A stretch of DNA of 64,000 nucleotides from Clostridium sp. CAG:678 (GCA_000431535.1 HF991817.1:97431-161430), one strand, 5' to 3'. Shown: positions 17,052-26,806, numbered from the stretch's first letter. Program-made: numbers and translations. Notes: generated from the sequence alone by a model not told the origin.

Positions 17052-17636
17052 TCACCGCTTTGTATGTTCGTCCAGCGTAAGGTAATATGCAGGCAAAAAT
17101 TCTTTTTTAAAGTATTCCACTTCCGGCATATCAATCTCTTCTATCAGTTTTTCCTGCGCCTCCAGTGCTTTTTCAAATTCGCGGTTTCCCATTCTCGTTT
17201 CATTGATACACTTGATCAGCGCGTCGATCTTATCCGCGGCTTTCACGATCTTCCAAAGTTCCCTGTCCTGCGCCTTTTTGTTAAAGAGAGGATCATATTC
17301 GTCTTTGAACTCCGGCGGCAGCATATCCAGCAGCCGGTTTCCGGCAAGGGATTCCACGTTTTTATACACGTTTTTCATCTCGTCGCTGCCGTATTTTACC
17401 GGGGTGGGCATATCGCCTGTGATGACTTCGGGTGTGTCGTGATAAATAGCAAGCAGGGCGCAACGTTCCGCATTATACGCCTTGCCGAATTTTTGATTGC
17501 CGATCACGCAAAGCGCGTGCGCAAGAACCGCCACATTGTGGCTGTGCTCGGCAATGTTTTCCTCCGCCGTGTTCTGCATAAGCGCCCAGCGGTTTATGAG
17601 CCGCATGCGGCTTACCATAGCAAAAAAATTACTCAT
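17052..17636 (-). CDS. yfbR: HD-domain 5'-deoxynucleotidase (YfbR family)
   Basis: A 194-residue HD-superfamily phosphohydrolase of the YfbR family, which removes phosphate from deoxynucleoside 5'-monophosphates. The HD metal ligands are seen as EHSHNVAVLAH and the following YHDTPEVITGD, with a later Asp in KAADKIDALIKC. It overlaps the end of aspS by 8 bp and is translationally coupled. Its job would be control of dNMP pools. Confidence 0.9.
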   Translation of the reverse strand: MSNFFAMVSRMRLINRWALMQNTAEENIAEHSHNVAVLAHALCVIGNQKFGKAYNAERCALLAIYHDTPEVITGDMPTPVKYGSDEMKNVYKNVESLAGNRLLDMLPPEFKDEYDPLFNKKAQDRELWKIVKAADKIDALIKCINETRMGNREFEKALEAQEKLIEEIDMPEVEYFKKEFLPAYYLTLDEHTKR

Positions 17637-19422
17637 GGTTCTTTTTCTCCGTATCCGCTATCTTTATACCGAGTTCATCAAGCTGGATGTCATCAATATA
17701 GGTGGGCGCACCGCTCATCAGTTCGCTTGCGTTTTGCACTTTCGGGAATGCCGTAACGTCTCGCAGGCTGTCCGCACCGCAGATCAGCATGGCAAGCCTG
17801 TCCAGCCCTATGCCCATTCCGCCGTGCGGGGGAGCAGCATATTTGTATGCTTCAACCAAGAAACCGAATTTCGCGTCTATCTCTTCCTGCGTCATGCCAA
17901 GCAGTTCAAACATTTTGTTTTGCAGTTCGCAATCCGTAATTCTCATGGAGCCGGAGGAAAGTTCTGTGCCGTTTAAAACCAGGTCAAACGCCTTGGCGCG
18001 CACATTGGCTTTATCGCTGTCCAGATATGGAATGCACGCTTCCATCGGCATGGTAAACGGATGGTGCATTGCCACCCATTCGCCGCTTTCCTCATCGTAT
18101 TCAAAAAACGGCATTTCGGTTATCCACAGGTAATTCCATTTGCCCTCGGGAATCCTATCAAGTTCTTTTGCAACTGCAAGTCTAAGAGCGCCGAGCACGG
18201 AAAGCGTAAGCGCCGTTTTTCCGCTTATGATGAATACGCAGTCGCCTTTTTCTGCGCTCAGGGAACCCAGCAGTTCCTCAAGTTCGCCGTCTTTCAGGAA
18301 TTTCGCAAAAGAGCAGTTCGGTGTTTCATCGGCCCAGCGCACATAAGCAAGGCCTTTTGCGCCGATGCCCTTTACATATTCAGTAAGTTTGTCTATTTTT
18401 TTTCTGCTGTAAACAGACGCGGCGTTCTTAGCAACAATGCATTTCACGCAGCCGCCGTCCTCAACGGCGCCTTTGAAAACGGCAAAATCGGTCTTTGCCG
18501 CCCAGTCGCTGATATCCTGAATCAGCATATCAAAGCGGGTATCCGGTTTATCAGAGCCGTATTTGTTCATAGCGTCTGCATAGGTCATTTTCGGCAGGGG
18601 CGTGGGGATTTCTATATTCAGCGTTTCTTTCATCAGCTTTTTGATGAACCCTTCCGCCGTTTCCATGATGTCTTCTGTATCCACAAAACTCATTTCCAGG
18701 TCGATCTGCGTAAATTCCGGCTGGCGGTCGGCACGCAGATCCTCATCCCTAAAGCATCTGGCAAGCTGGATATATCTGTCAAATCCCGCAATCATCAGCA
18801 GCTGCTTATAGATCTGCGGACTCTGGGGCAGCGCATAGAATTTGCCGTTGTGGATTCTGCTGGGCACAACATAGTCCCTTGCGCCTTCCGGTGTAGATTT
18901 GATCATCATCGGCGTTTCAATTTCAATAAAGCCGTTGTCATAAAAATATTCGCGCGCGATTTTTGCAATCTTGTGGCGCATCAGCATATTTTTGGTGAGC
19001 TTTTCGTTTCTTAAGGCAAGATATCTGTATTTGAGGGTGGTTTCATCGCCGACTTCATCCGCCTTGGAAATCTCAAAGGGCGGTGTCTGCGCCTTGCTGA
19101 TGATGCGCAGTTCAAAAACCTCTATCTCGATTTCTCCCGTGGGCAGTTCCGGGTTCTTGCTTTCCCGTTCCACCACTTTGCCTTTTACGGCAAGCACATA
19201 TTCGCTGCGTACTGCCGCGGCTTTCTCAAAAGTTTCCCTGCTTGTTTTATCGCTGAATGAAAGCTGCACGATCCCGGTTCTGTCTCTCATATCAATAAAG
19301 ATAAGATTGCCCAAATCCCGCTGGCGCTGTGCCCAGCCAAACAAGGTAACTTCTCTGCCGCAGTCTTTGATGTTGAGATCGCCGCAGTAATCTGTTCTCT
19401 TAAGTCCTTTTATCGTTTCCAT
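17629..19422 (-). CDS. aspS: Aspartyl-tRNA synthetase
   Basis: Class II synthetase of 597 residues, the bacterial form: OB-fold anticodon domain at the N-terminus (VTLFGWAQRQRDLGNLIFID), then catalytic motif 2 (FRDEDLRADRQPEFTQID), the bacterial GAD insertion, and motif 3 (GMGIGLDRLAML). No T-box leader is visible upstream. It follows hisS by 21 bp, the usual Firmicutes pairing. Confidence 0.98.
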   Translation of the reverse strand: METIKGLKRTDYCGDLNIKDCGREVTLFGWAQRQRDLGNLIFIDMRDRTGIVQLSFSDKTSRETFEKAAAVRSEYVLAVKGKVVERESKNPELPTGEIEIEVFELRIISKAQTPPFEISKADEVGDETTLKYRYLALRNEKLTKNMLMRHKIAKIAREYFYDNGFIEIETPMMIKSTPEGARDYVVPSRIHNGKFYALPQSPQIYKQLLMIAGFDRYIQLARCFRDEDLRADRQPEFTQIDLEMSFVDTEDIMETAEGFIKKLMKETLNIEIPTPLPKMTYADAMNKYGSDKPDTRFDMLIQDISDWAAKTDFAVFKGAVEDGGCVKCIVAKNAASVYSRKKIDKLTEYVKGIGAKGLAYVRWADETPNCSFAKFLKDGELEELLGSLSAEKGDCVFIISGKTALTLSVLGALRLAVAKELDRIPEGKWNYLWITEMPFFEYDEESGEWVAMHHPFTMPMEACIPYLDSDKANVRAKAFDLVLNGTELSSGSMRITDCELQNKMFELLGMTQEEIDAKFGFLVEAYKYAAPPHGGMGIGLDRLAMLICGADSLRDVTAFPKVQNASELMSGAPTYIDDIQLDELGIKIADTEKKNHE

Positions 19423-19443
19423 TTGTCTGTCTCCGCAAATATA

Positions 19444-20790
19444 TCAGTCTTTATTTTCAACCCCAAACAGGGATTTAAAGTCAAATTCCTCACCGTTTAT
19501 AGTCAGGTCGTCCAGTTCTTTTTCCAGAGAGATGCTGTAAAATCCGCTGACGAACGTTTGCAAAGCAATTTCAGTTTCTTCGCCGCTCTCCATATTCTTG
19601 AGTTTGGCAATGCCGCTTTCCACTTCATCGTCACCCAGCACGATTGTGTATTTTGCGCCCAGTTTGTTTGCGTATTTCATCTGCGCCCTCAGACCTCTGC
19701 CGTTTACGTCATACAGGCAGGTAAAGCCTTCTTCACGCATGTCGTTGGCAATCTCCACCGCTTTTAACTGCGCTTTTTCGCCGAGCGCGGCAATAAACAG
19801 ATCCGGCATGCTCTCTTTTGGAAATTCACAGCCCTGCGCCTCCATCAGCAGCATAAGCCGTTCAATTCCGAGCCCAAAACCAAGCGACGGCGTTTTCTGC
19901 CCGCCGAGTTCTTCAATCAGTCCGTCATACCGCCCGCCGCCGCAGACGGTTCCCTGCGCGCCGATGGATTCGGAAATGAATTCAAACACGGTCTTGGTAT
20001 AATAATCCAGCCCTCTGACGATTCTGGGATTTACTTTGAATGCAATGTTCTGCGCATTCAGATAAGATTTTACTTTTTCAAAATGCTCTCTGCACTCGTC
20101 GCAAAGATAATCCAGCACAACGGGCGCGTCTTTGGCGATCTCGCTGCAAACCGGGGATTTGCAGTCCAGAATGCGCATGGGGTTTTTTTCCAGCCTGTCT
20201 TTGCACGTGTCGCAGAGTTCGTCCTTTCTGCCTTCAAAATAGGTTTTCAGCGCCTTGTGGTATTCCGCGCGGCAGGTGGGGCAGCCGATGGAATTGATTT
20301 CCAGTGTAAGGTCTTTTACGCCGAGTTCCTTAAAAAAGGTGTTTGCAAGCGAAATGATCTCCGCGTCTGCAAGCGGGGACTGCGCGCCGAAACATTCCAC
20401 ACCGAACTGGTGAAATTCACGCAGCCTGCCTGCCTGCGGCTTTTCATAGCGGTAGCAGGAGGTCAGGTAGCAAACTTTCTGCGGCAGCGTTTCGTTGCAA
20501 AGCCCGTTTTCCAGAAAACTCCTTGCAGCGCCTGCCGTTCCCTCCGGGCGCAGCGTTATGCTTCTGCCGCCCTTGTCATCAAACGTATACATCTCTTTTT
20601 GCACAACATCCGTTGTGTCTCCCACACCGCGCTGAAAAAGCTCCGTGTGTTCAAACACCGGTGTGCGGATCTCTTTAAAACCGAATCTTTCGGCAACATC
20701 CAGCGCCGTGCTTTCAATATACTGGGTCTTGTAAATTTCACCGGGTAAAACATCTTTTGTACCCTTAACTGCTTTGGTTATCAGTGCCAT
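19444..20790 (-). CDS. hisS: Histidyl-tRNA synthetase
   Basis: Class II synthetase of 448 residues. The N-terminus KGTKDVLPGE, motif 2 area CYRYEKPQAGRLREFHQFGVE shortened here to CYRYEKPQAG and REFHQFGVE, the HisA signatures GLDYYTKTVFE and GGRYDGL, and motif 3 GFGLGIERLML are present, with a C-terminal anticodon-binding domain. First gene of the leftward unit hisS-aspS-yfbR. The 52 bp upstream holds the mgsA terminator, so its promoter must be very close or inside mgsA. Confidence 0.98.
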   Translation of the reverse strand: MALITKAVKGTKDVLPGEIYKTQYIESTALDVAERFGFKEIRTPVFEHTELFQRGVGDTTDVVQKEMYTFDDKGGRSITLRPEGTAGAARSFLENGLCNETLPQKVCYLTSCYRYEKPQAGRLREFHQFGVECFGAQSPLADAEIISLANTFFKELGVKDLTLEINSIGCPTCRAEYHKALKTYFEGRKDELCDTCKDRLEKNPMRILDCKSPVCSEIAKDAPVVLDYLCDECREHFEKVKSYLNAQNIAFKVNPRIVRGLDYYTKTVFEFISESIGAQGTVCGGGRYDGLIEELGGQKTPSLGFGLGIERLMLLMEAQGCEFPKESMPDLFIAALGEKAQLKAVEIANDMREEGFTCLYDVNGRGLRAQMKYANKLGAKYTIVLGDDEVESGIAKLKNMESGEETEIALQTFVSGFYSISLEKELDDLTINGEEFDFKSLFGVENKD

Positions 20791-20808
20791 AAAATAATCT
20801 CCGTTCAG

Positions 20809-20837
20809 AAAAAACAGGGCGGGTTTGCACCTGCCCG
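20809..20837 (-). terminator. Terminator after mgsA
   Basis: On the minus strand GGGCAGGT-GCAA-ACCCGCCC (one mismatch), followed by TGTTTTTT. It separates mgsA from hisS. Confidence 0.75.
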
Positions 20838-20842
20838 TTGTT

Positions 20843-21253
20843 TTAAGAATTATAGCGCGGATTTACGATCTCGCGCCATTCGAAATCGCCGCGTTCCACA
20901 CCCCTGATCAGCGCTTCTGCGGTTGCAATATTTGTTGCATAGGGAATGTTGTGAACGTCGCAGAGTCTTAAAAGGTCGTTGTCATTCGGCTCATGCGGCT
21001 TGGGGCTGAGCGGATCCCGAAAAAAGATAAGCAGATCGATCTCGTTGCACGCAATGCGGCTTGCAACCTGCTGACCTCCGCCTTGACTGCCTGAAAGGAA
21101 ACAGTTTATCTTAAGCCCGGTTGCGTCATGAACGAGTTTACCGGTTGTGCCGGTGGCGCACAGTTCGTGGCGGCTCATGATTCCGCAGTAGGCAATACAA
21201 AACTGCACAAGCAGTTCTTTTTTTGCATCGTGCGCGATAAGTGCAATATTCAT
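20843..21253 (-). CDS. mgsA: Methylglyoxal synthase
   Basis: MgsA turns dihydroxyacetone phosphate into methylglyoxal and phosphate, a bypass that frees phosphate when sugar phosphates build up. The protein is 136 residues, with IALIAHDAKKE at the start, GTTGKLVHDATGL, and SGSQGGGQQVASRIA. The phosphate site and catalytic Asp regions are present. It has its own promoter and terminator. Sugar-acid catabolism in the same window would feed triose phosphates, but a link is only inferred. Confidence 0.96.
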   Translation of the reverse strand: MNIALIAHDAKKELLVQFCIAYCGIMSRHELCATGTTGKLVHDATGLKINCFLSGSQGGGQQVASRIACNEIDLLIFFRDPLSPKPHEPNDNDLLRLCDVHNIPYATNIATAEALIRGVERGDFEWREIVNPRYNS

Positions 21254-21311
21254 ATAATACCTCTCTCAAGTGTTGCATCAATTCCTAAAGCCGTTTTTAT
21301 TCAGCATTAAA

Positions 21312-21340
21312 ATCATACCATAAAATGTATATAGATTCAA
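21312..21340 (-). promoter_or_regulatory. Sigma-A promoter of mgsA
   Basis: Minus strand TTGAAT (21335-21340), 17-bp spacer, TATGAT (21312-21317), about 58 bp before the mgsA start. Confidence 0.65.
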
Positions 21341-21361
21341 TAATTATTTACGAAATTCCTG

Positions 21362-23377
21362 TCAGTTCAGCAGTATGCCTGTGTTTTGGGCAGGCTGTTC
21401 ATCCGTGTTGTTTGAATAGTAGTATTCAATAATGGAAGCAGTCAGTTCGGCAGTGGAAGTACCCGAACCGGCAAAATCAATTTCAGTTGCTATGGATATC
21501 TCCGGATTATCGTAGGGCGCAAAGGTGATCAGGAAACCGTTGTTCGTTTCCTTGCCGTTACGGATAACCTGTGATGTACCGGTTTTGCAGGCAACGTCCA
21601 CACCGGAACTGCGGAAAATGGAATTCAGCGTATATTGCTGTGCAACCATTCGCATACCTTCGTGCACAATGTTAAACGTGCCTTCCGAGATCGGCAATTC
21701 TTCCGCAACGGTTGCGCCGGTCTCCTCGATCGATCCGTTTGAAGTGTTGATCACGGATTTTACAAAGTGCATGTCATATCTTGTTCCGCTGTTGGCAACC
21801 GTAGCGCAGTAGTTTGCAAGCTGCAGCGGGGTAAACAGATGGTCTGACTGGCCTATGGCAGCCTGAATGGTATCGCCCATCTGCCATGTTCTGTTGTATC
21901 GTTCTGCGCTTGCTGGGCCGGCAAGTACACCGGATGCCTCGCTGATCTCAACACCGGTCTTTTCCCCAAGACCAAACATGGACGCGTATTCATCTATTTT
22001 GGAGATTCCCATTCTGTCTGCGCAGTTATAAAAGAAGATGTTGCAGGAATCCCGGAGCGCCTCACGCACGTTTTCTGAGCCGTGCGCGCGCCCGTTCAGG
22101 CACTGGAATCTTACATCGTAGTATTGCCAGGTTCCGCGGCAGGTGAAAGTGGTGCTCTGGTTGATGATTCCTTCTTCCAGTGCGGCGCATGCCATAGCCG
22201 GCTTGAATGTGGAACCGGGGGCGTATGTGCCCAGCGCGAACCGGCTGAACAGCGGCTGCCTTTCATCGGAGGCAAGGGAAGAGTAATCGTCATAATAGTC
22301 CTGCAGATCATAGGTTGGGTAAGACGCCGCCGCAAGGATGGCTCCGGTGTGAATATCCTCCACAACAACAGCGCCCGCGCCCTCAGACTGGTTTACTTCG
22401 TCGCAGGTTTCTTTCAGCTTCTCCTGTGCAAGGCGCTGCAGGTCGCGGTCAATTGTCAGCACAACGGTGTTGCCCTGAATCGGTTCTTTCGTGATCTCTT
22501 CCGTAACATTTCCGTTTGCGTCAATCTTGATGGTCAGTTCACCCGGCGTTCCGCGCAGTTCGCTCTCCATAGCGGCCTCTATGCCGCTTTCACCTATGGT
22601 GTCGTTTATGCCGTATCCCTGGTCTTTGAGTTTTGCGTATTCCTCCGCGTTGATCTTTCGGATGGTACCCAGTATGTGCGGCGCAAGGGTGGAATCGGCA
22701 TATTCCCTGTATGCAACGGGCTGAACGTCCGCCCCCAGATAATCCTGCCGGTCCTCTTTTATCGTAGCAACGGTTTCGTCGCTTACGTCATCAGCAATTG
22801 TAACCGGGTTTTCAATAGAAAAAAGCAGCCGGGTCAGTTCGTATCGGATGGCGCCCACTTTAAGCGCAGTCTCGGTGTCATACCCCTCCAGGCCGTATTT
22901 CTCAACCATGGCGTCAAAACAGTTCTGTGCCGTGGCGTAATTTTGAAGATCAAACATATCGCGGCTCTTCATTGTGGCAACGGCGTCCTCATCTTCCGTG
23001 AATTCAATGCCGCCGGTGCCGATCCTAAGCGGCAGGTTATTTACATATTCTTCGCCGTTTTTTTCAAAAAGGCGGATCAGATTGATGATTACGGCGTTTC
23101 TGGCAGCGTTGTCACTGCTGGAGGGAAAATAGGCAGCGTCCAGTATGATGGAATTACCCTGCCGGTTTGTAACCAGCGGATTCCCGTTTCTGTCCACGAT
23201 CTCGCCCCTTGCCGCCTCAATGGAAACGGTATAGGTGTCCACCGCGCTGTTCTGCGCGCGGTAATATTCGCCGTTTACGATCTGAATATCATAAAGCGTG
23301 TAGCCAAAAGTGCAAACAAGCGCGATCACAAGAATGATCGCAATAAGGCTCCTGCCGCTGAAATGTCTGCTCTTCAA
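21362..23377 (-). CDS. mrdA: Penicillin-binding protein 2 (class B transpeptidase of the elongasome)
   Basis: A 671-residue class B PBP that cross-links peptidoglycan during side-wall growth. There is one N-terminal membrane helix (about residues 10-28), a dimerisation/pedestal domain (about 55-330), and a transpeptidase domain with the serine motif STFK, the SxN motif in DSCNIFF, and the KTG motif in CKTGTSQV. It is the last gene of mreB-mreC-mreD-mrdA, 15 bp behind mreD. The shape operon places it with MreB rather than with division. Confidence 0.93.
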   Translation of the reverse strand: MKSRHFSGRSLIAIILVIALVCTFGYTLYDIQIVNGEYYRAQNSAVDTYTVSIEAARGEIVDRNGNPLVTNRQGNSIILDAAYFPSSSDNAARNAVIINLIRLFEKNGEEYVNNLPLRIGTGGIEFTEDEDAVATMKSRDMFDLQNYATAQNCFDAMVEKYGLEGYDTETALKVGAIRYELTRLLFSIENPVTIADDVSDETVATIKEDRQDYLGADVQPVAYREYADSTLAPHILGTIRKINAEEYAKLKDQGYGINDTIGESGIEAAMESELRGTPGELTIKIDANGNVTEEITKEPIQGNTVVLTIDRDLQRLAQEKLKETCDEVNQSEGAGAVVVEDIHTGAILAAASYPTYDLQDYYDDYSSLASDERQPLFSRFALGTYAPGSTFKPAMACAALEEGIINQSTTFTCRGTWQYYDVRFQCLNGRAHGSENVREALRDSCNIFFYNCADRMGISKIDEYASMFGLGEKTGVEISEASGVLAGPASAERYNRTWQMGDTIQAAIGQSDHLFTPLQLANYCATVANSGTRYDMHFVKSVINTSNGSIEETGATVAEELPISEGTFNIVHEGMRMVAQQYTLNSIFRSSGVDVACKTGTSQVIRNGKETNNGFLITFAPYDNPEISIATEIDFAGSGTSTAELTASIIEYYYSNNTDEQPAQNTGILLN

Positions 23378-23392
23378 GTTTGATTGCTCCTT

Positions 23393-23923
23393 TTAATTTA
23401 GTGTTTTGATCGGCTTATTCAGCGCGCGTTTTATCGGCTTCAGGCTGAAGTAGATCACAGGGGTTGCCAGAATCGTGTAGAGCGCGCTGGGCAGGTAAAA
23501 AGTAAACAGGCTCAGTTCCGCGCCGCGCACGTCTTTTATGATGATGAAAAACAGCCAGTAAAGAAAACAGTATAAAAGAATAAAAACCGTGCTGAATATA
23601 AAGTTGGTGATAAAAGTGTTTCGGATAATGTATGTGATGAGCGCCGCGCCGAAAAAGCACATGATGCACATGTATATGGCGTTGAACCCAAGGTGCACGG
23701 CGGAACTCAGATCCCACAGCATGCCGCCGATCAGCGCCGTTACCGCGGCGAATCTCTCATCTTCTCCCGCGCCGAGGATCATGCATACGGGCAGCAAAAG
23801 AAAACATCTTGCTCCGCCGATCTCCAGTGTCAGGCCTGCCGTGTTCTGAATCAACGCCGCACCGGCGGTCAAAAGCAGGTATACTGCGATTTTGAGCGTG
23901 CGCTGTTTATAGGAAAGATCCAT
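23393..23923 (-). CDS. mreD: Rod shape-determining protein MreD
   Basis: A 176-residue polytopic membrane protein with about five hydrophobic helices and the MreD-like segment FAAVTALIGGMLWDLSSAVHLG. MreD is part of the MreBCD complex that steers cell-wall synthesis. It shares one base with mreC (stop/start overlap TAATG) and precedes the PBP2 gene. Confidence 0.92.
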   Translation of the reverse strand: MDLSYKQRTLKIAVYLLLTAGAALIQNTAGLTLEIGGARCFLLLPVCMILGAGEDERFAAVTALIGGMLWDLSSAVHLGFNAIYMCIMCFFGAALITYIIRNTFITNFIFSTVFILLYCFLYWLFFIIIKDVRGAELSLFTFYLPSALYTILATPVIYFSLKPIKRALNKPIKTLN

Positions 23924-24765
23924 TACTGTGCCTCGCTTTCATAACCGGTCAGCACAAGGCATTCAGAAATGTTGTTTACATCTACTCCGGGCTGAATGAC
24001 CGCATAGGATGCAACGGAAGCCGTGTCTTCTTGTATTTCTTCCACAGTGCCGATGATCAGTCCCTCCGGAATCTTTCCGCTGATACCGGCAGTGGCAATG
24101 ATCGAGCCGTATGTAACGGCAGTGGAGGAATCCAGGTTCGCCATGATGCATTTGCCCTCCGGCGCAAGCTCGGCGCGCCCCGTAACATAGGAGATCTCAC
24201 CTGAAACGATCTCGTAGGCGGAAACGGAAAAATCCGGATCCAGTATGGTCTTTACCACGCTGTATGTGGGGTAAGCCCTGTCGATAATCCCAACGATATA
24301 ATTGCCGTAAAGCACGGCATCCCCGTCTTTGATTCCGCTTGCCGAGCCTTTGTTGATCGTGTAGGATCCAAAAATGTCAGCAGCGTCTCTGCTGATTGCC
24401 TTTGCCTCCACAAACGTGTAATCCGGGTTTTCCTCTTTCAGCTCAAGCGCGTCTTTATACAGTTCGTTTTGTTTTTTTAAATTTTCATAATCCGCAAGCT
24501 GATCCTGAAGGGAACCCACTTGGTTTTCCAGTTCGTCTATTCGGTTCAGGTATTCTTCATTGCCGGTTGCCTCGCCGAAAACATAGGTGATTCCGTCAGA
24601 AATTTTGGAGGCAAGCCAGTTCGCCGGTGTGAATACCGTGCCGATAATGCCGGACTGTGCTGTCTCTCCGCGGCCGTTTGCGGCGCAGATCAGCGCGCCC
24701 ACAAGCAGCAGCGCAATAATGCCCGCAATTACTTTAAACCGCCTGCTCTTAAAAAGCTGTTTCAT
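23923..24765 (-). CDS. mreC: Rod shape-determining protein MreC
   Basis: A 280-residue bitopic protein with an N-terminal membrane helix (about residues 12-30), a coiled coil around residues 70-110 (LNRIDELENQVGSLQDQLAD), then the extracytoplasmic beta-barrel domain with VEAKAISRDAADIFGSYTIN and the repeated G-x-V segments. It sits 2 bp behind mreB and overlaps mreD by one base. Confidence 0.95.
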   Translation of the reverse strand: MKQLFKSRRFKVIAGIIALLLVGALICAANGRGETAQSGIIGTVFTPANWLASKISDGITYVFGEATGNEEYLNRIDELENQVGSLQDQLADYENLKKQNELYKDALELKEENPDYTFVEAKAISRDAADIFGSYTINKGSASGIKDGDAVLYGNYIVGIIDRAYPTYSVVKTILDPDFSVSAYEIVSGEISYVTGRAELAPEGKCIMANLDSSTAVTYGSIIATAGISGKIPEGLIIGTVEEIQEDTASVASYAVIQPGVDVNNISECLVLTGYESEAQ

Positions 24766-24767
24766 TG

Positions 24768-25748
24768 TTATCGTGCCCTTCTGAGTTTAACTGATGTTCC
24801 GATCGCCACAACGTCCATTGGGTTTTCCGGCAGGTGAACGGCGATCTTCGTTTCTTTTGCGATCAGTTCGGGCAGCCCTCTCAAAAGCGCTGTGCCGCCG
24901 GTTAAGTAAATGCCTCTGTCCAGTATATCGGCGGCAAGTTCGGGCAGGGTTACTTCCAGCGTTTCCCGTATGGCGTCAACGATCTCGCTGATTGGTTCGG
25001 AAAGCACGCCCCGGATCTCTTCGCTTGTGATCTCAATGGAATTCGGCAGTCCGTCCGTCAGATTGCGGCCGCGTACTTCCATTGCGCCCTCGCCGTCATA
25101 TTCGGAAACGGAGCCGATCTTGATCTTTATGTCTTCTGCCGTAACGTCGCCGATCATCAGATTGTGCGCTCTTTTCATATGGTTAATGATGGCTTCGTTC
25201 AGCGCGTTGCCTGCAATTTTAACGCTTTTTCTTGCCGCAATGCCGCCAAGGCTCATGACGGCAATATCACAGGTGCCGCCGCCGATATCCACAACCATGG
25301 ATCCGGATGCCTCAAACACCGGCAGACCCGCGCCGAGCGCCGCCGCCATAGGCTCTTCTATCAGTTCCACTTCCTGCGCGCCGGCAGCTCTTGCCGCGTC
25401 TTCAACAGCGCGCCGTTCCACTTCTGTTACGCCGCTCGGAACGGTGATGATCACTCTGGTTTTGGTAAACATGGAGGTCTTTGACGAGCGGTATATAAAG
25501 TTGTGCAGCATATCTGCGGTCATGTCAAAGTCCGCAATAACGCCGTCTTTCAGCGGCTTTACCGCAATGATGGAACCGGGCGTGCGGCCGATCATTGCCT
25601 TTGCCTCATTCCCCGTTGCAAGCACGCGGCGGGATTTTACGTCCACCGCAACAACGGAGGGCTCTCTGATCAGAATTCTGCCTTTTCTGTCGCAAATTAA
25701 GGTGTTTTCGGTTCCGAGATCGATTCCTATATCTTTTGTTAAAATCAT
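24768..25748 (-). CDS. mreB: Rod shape-determining protein MreB (actin homologue)
   Basis: A 326-residue bacterial actin forming membrane filaments that organise side-wall synthesis. It shows phosphate loop 1 DLGTENTLI, phosphate loop 2 VVDIGGGTCDIAVMS, the connecting EEPMAAALGAGLP and the C-terminal YLTGGTALLRGLPELI. First gene of the shape operon. It could equally be named mbl or mreBH; position before mreC supports mreB. Confidence 0.96.
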   Translation of the reverse strand: MILTKDIGIDLGTENTLICDRKGRILIREPSVVAVDVKSRRVLATGNEAKAMIGRTPGSIIAVKPLKDGVIADFDMTADMLHNFIYRSSKTSMFTKTRVIITVPSGVTEVERRAVEDAARAAGAQEVELIEEPMAAALGAGLPVFEASGSMVVDIGGGTCDIAVMSLGGIAARKSVKIAGNALNEAIINHMKRAHNLMIGDVTAEDIKIKIGSVSEYDGEGAMEVRGRNLTDGLPNSIEITSEEIRGVLSEPISEIVDAIRETLEVTLPELAADILDRGIYLTGGTALLRGLPELIAKETKIAVHLPENPMDVVAIGTSVKLRRAR

Positions 25749-25810
25749 TTATAATTCTCTCACTTTCGAAACAAGCGGTGAAAAGTCCGCATAATTTTCA
25801 GATATAAAGT

Positions 25811-25839
25811 ATTATATATTAAATAAGAATTTATAACAA
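25811..25839 (-). promoter_or_regulatory. Sigma-A promoter of mreBCD-mrdA
   Basis: Minus strand TTGTTA (25834-25839), 17-bp spacer, TATAAT (25811-25816), giving a leader of about 55 nt. Confidence 0.65.
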
Positions 25840-25896
25840 TAGCAATTTGCAAATTTAACAAATTTTTCAACAAAAAATATGCTTTGCTCCGGCTAT

Positions 25897-25928
25897 AAAA
25901 AACGGCAGTGTAAAAACACTGCCGTTTT
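25897..25928 (-). terminator. Terminator after pdaA
   Basis: AACGGCAGTG (25901-25910) pairs with CACTGCCGTT (25917-25926). On the minus strand the hairpin is followed by TTTTTTATA. Confidence 0.85.
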
Positions 25929-25930
25929 CA

Positions 25931-26806
25931 TCATAACTCTGTTGTAAATTCATAGCCCTGTGTGCGGATATCGTCTATCACTCTGCCCAGAATGTTTGCG
26001 TTCGTTTCGCAAACGGCGTGCAGCAGCATGATTTCCCCGTCATGCGTGGAAGAAGTTATCTTCTCAAACGCCGTGTTTTCATCGGGCGGATTTTCTGTAT
26101 CCCAGTCCTCATAAGCAAAACTCCAGAATACGCTCCTGTATCCCAGTTCGGCGGTCAGCGCCAGCGTCTGTTCGCTGAAAACCCCTTCGGGAAACCGGAA
26201 ATAACCCATGGAATAGTTGAACGTTTCCTCCACGTAATCATGCATCAGCGTGATTTCTTCCTCTGCCGTTTCCAGATCAATTTCCGTCATGTTGTAGTGT
26301 GAATAACTGTGGTTTGCAAGAATATGGCCTTCGTTAATCATGCGAAGCACAAGATCGGGATTGTCTTTTACATAGTCATAGGTGCAAAAGAAGATTGCTT
26401 TTACGTTTTTTTCTGCCAAAGTGTCCAGTATCTGCGCCGTGTAGCCGTTTTCATACCCTTCGTCAAATGTGAGACAAATGGTCTTGTCCTCCGGAAGCAG
26501 CCACTGCGCGCTCATTTCGCTGTATTTGTTTTGCAGTTTTTCCGGATCCGCCGGTCTGGCGTGGTCTTTGATATTGCCGGGGCCCCAGATGACCGGTTCA
26601 GCACTGTAATCCACCACATCCAGTTTGCTGCCGTTTGCCGCGTCTGCCTCCAGCGTTGTGTCCGCTACATTGGTTGTGTTTTGCGCCGTTGTTCCCGGCA
26701 CGGTCTGTTCGTCAGGTGTGTCCACCTCAACAGAGCAGGCGCTGAACATCGCTGCGATTGCCATGAAAAGCGGGATCGCTCTGTGAATGATTCTTTTTTT
26801 ATTCAT
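25931..26806 (-). CDS. pdaA: Polysaccharide deacetylase lipoprotein, PdaA-like (muramic delta-lactam synthesis)
   Basis: A 291-residue NodB-fold deacetylase. The N-terminus is a lipoprotein signal (basic start, hydrophobic core, Cys at FSACS). The metal/catalytic motifs are TFDEGYEN, ANHSYSHYN (His-x3-His) and GYFRFPEG, and LLHAV follows near the end. PdaA-type enzymes deacetylate muramic acid to make the delta-lactam of spore cortex, which fits the spore genes nearby. The ATG at 26806 follows AGGAGGAG. A 9-bp inverted repeat covers this ribosome site. Confidence 0.88.
   Translation of the reverse strand: MNKKRIIHRAIPLFMAIAAMFSACSVEVDTPDEQTVPGTTAQNTTNVADTTLEADAANGSKLDVVDYSAEPVIWGPGNIKDHARPADPEKLQNKYSEMSAQWLLPEDKTICLTFDEGYENGYTAQILDTLAEKNVKAIFFCTYDYVKDNPDLVLRMINEGHILANHSYSHYNMTEIDLETAEEEITLMHDYVEETFNYSMGYFRFPEGVFSEQTLALTAELGYRSVFWSFAYEDWDTENPPDENTAFEKITSSTHDGEIMLLHAVCETNANILGRVIDDIRTQGYEFTTEL

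Noticed and set aside
20791..20842. T-box leader for hisS-aspS
   Set aside because: The gap is 52 bp and is taken up by the mgsA terminator; no T-box sequence is present.
22082..23383. 433-codon plus-strand frame opposite the PBP2 gene
   Set aside because: Shadow of the PBP2 reading frame; no motif, no ribosome site.
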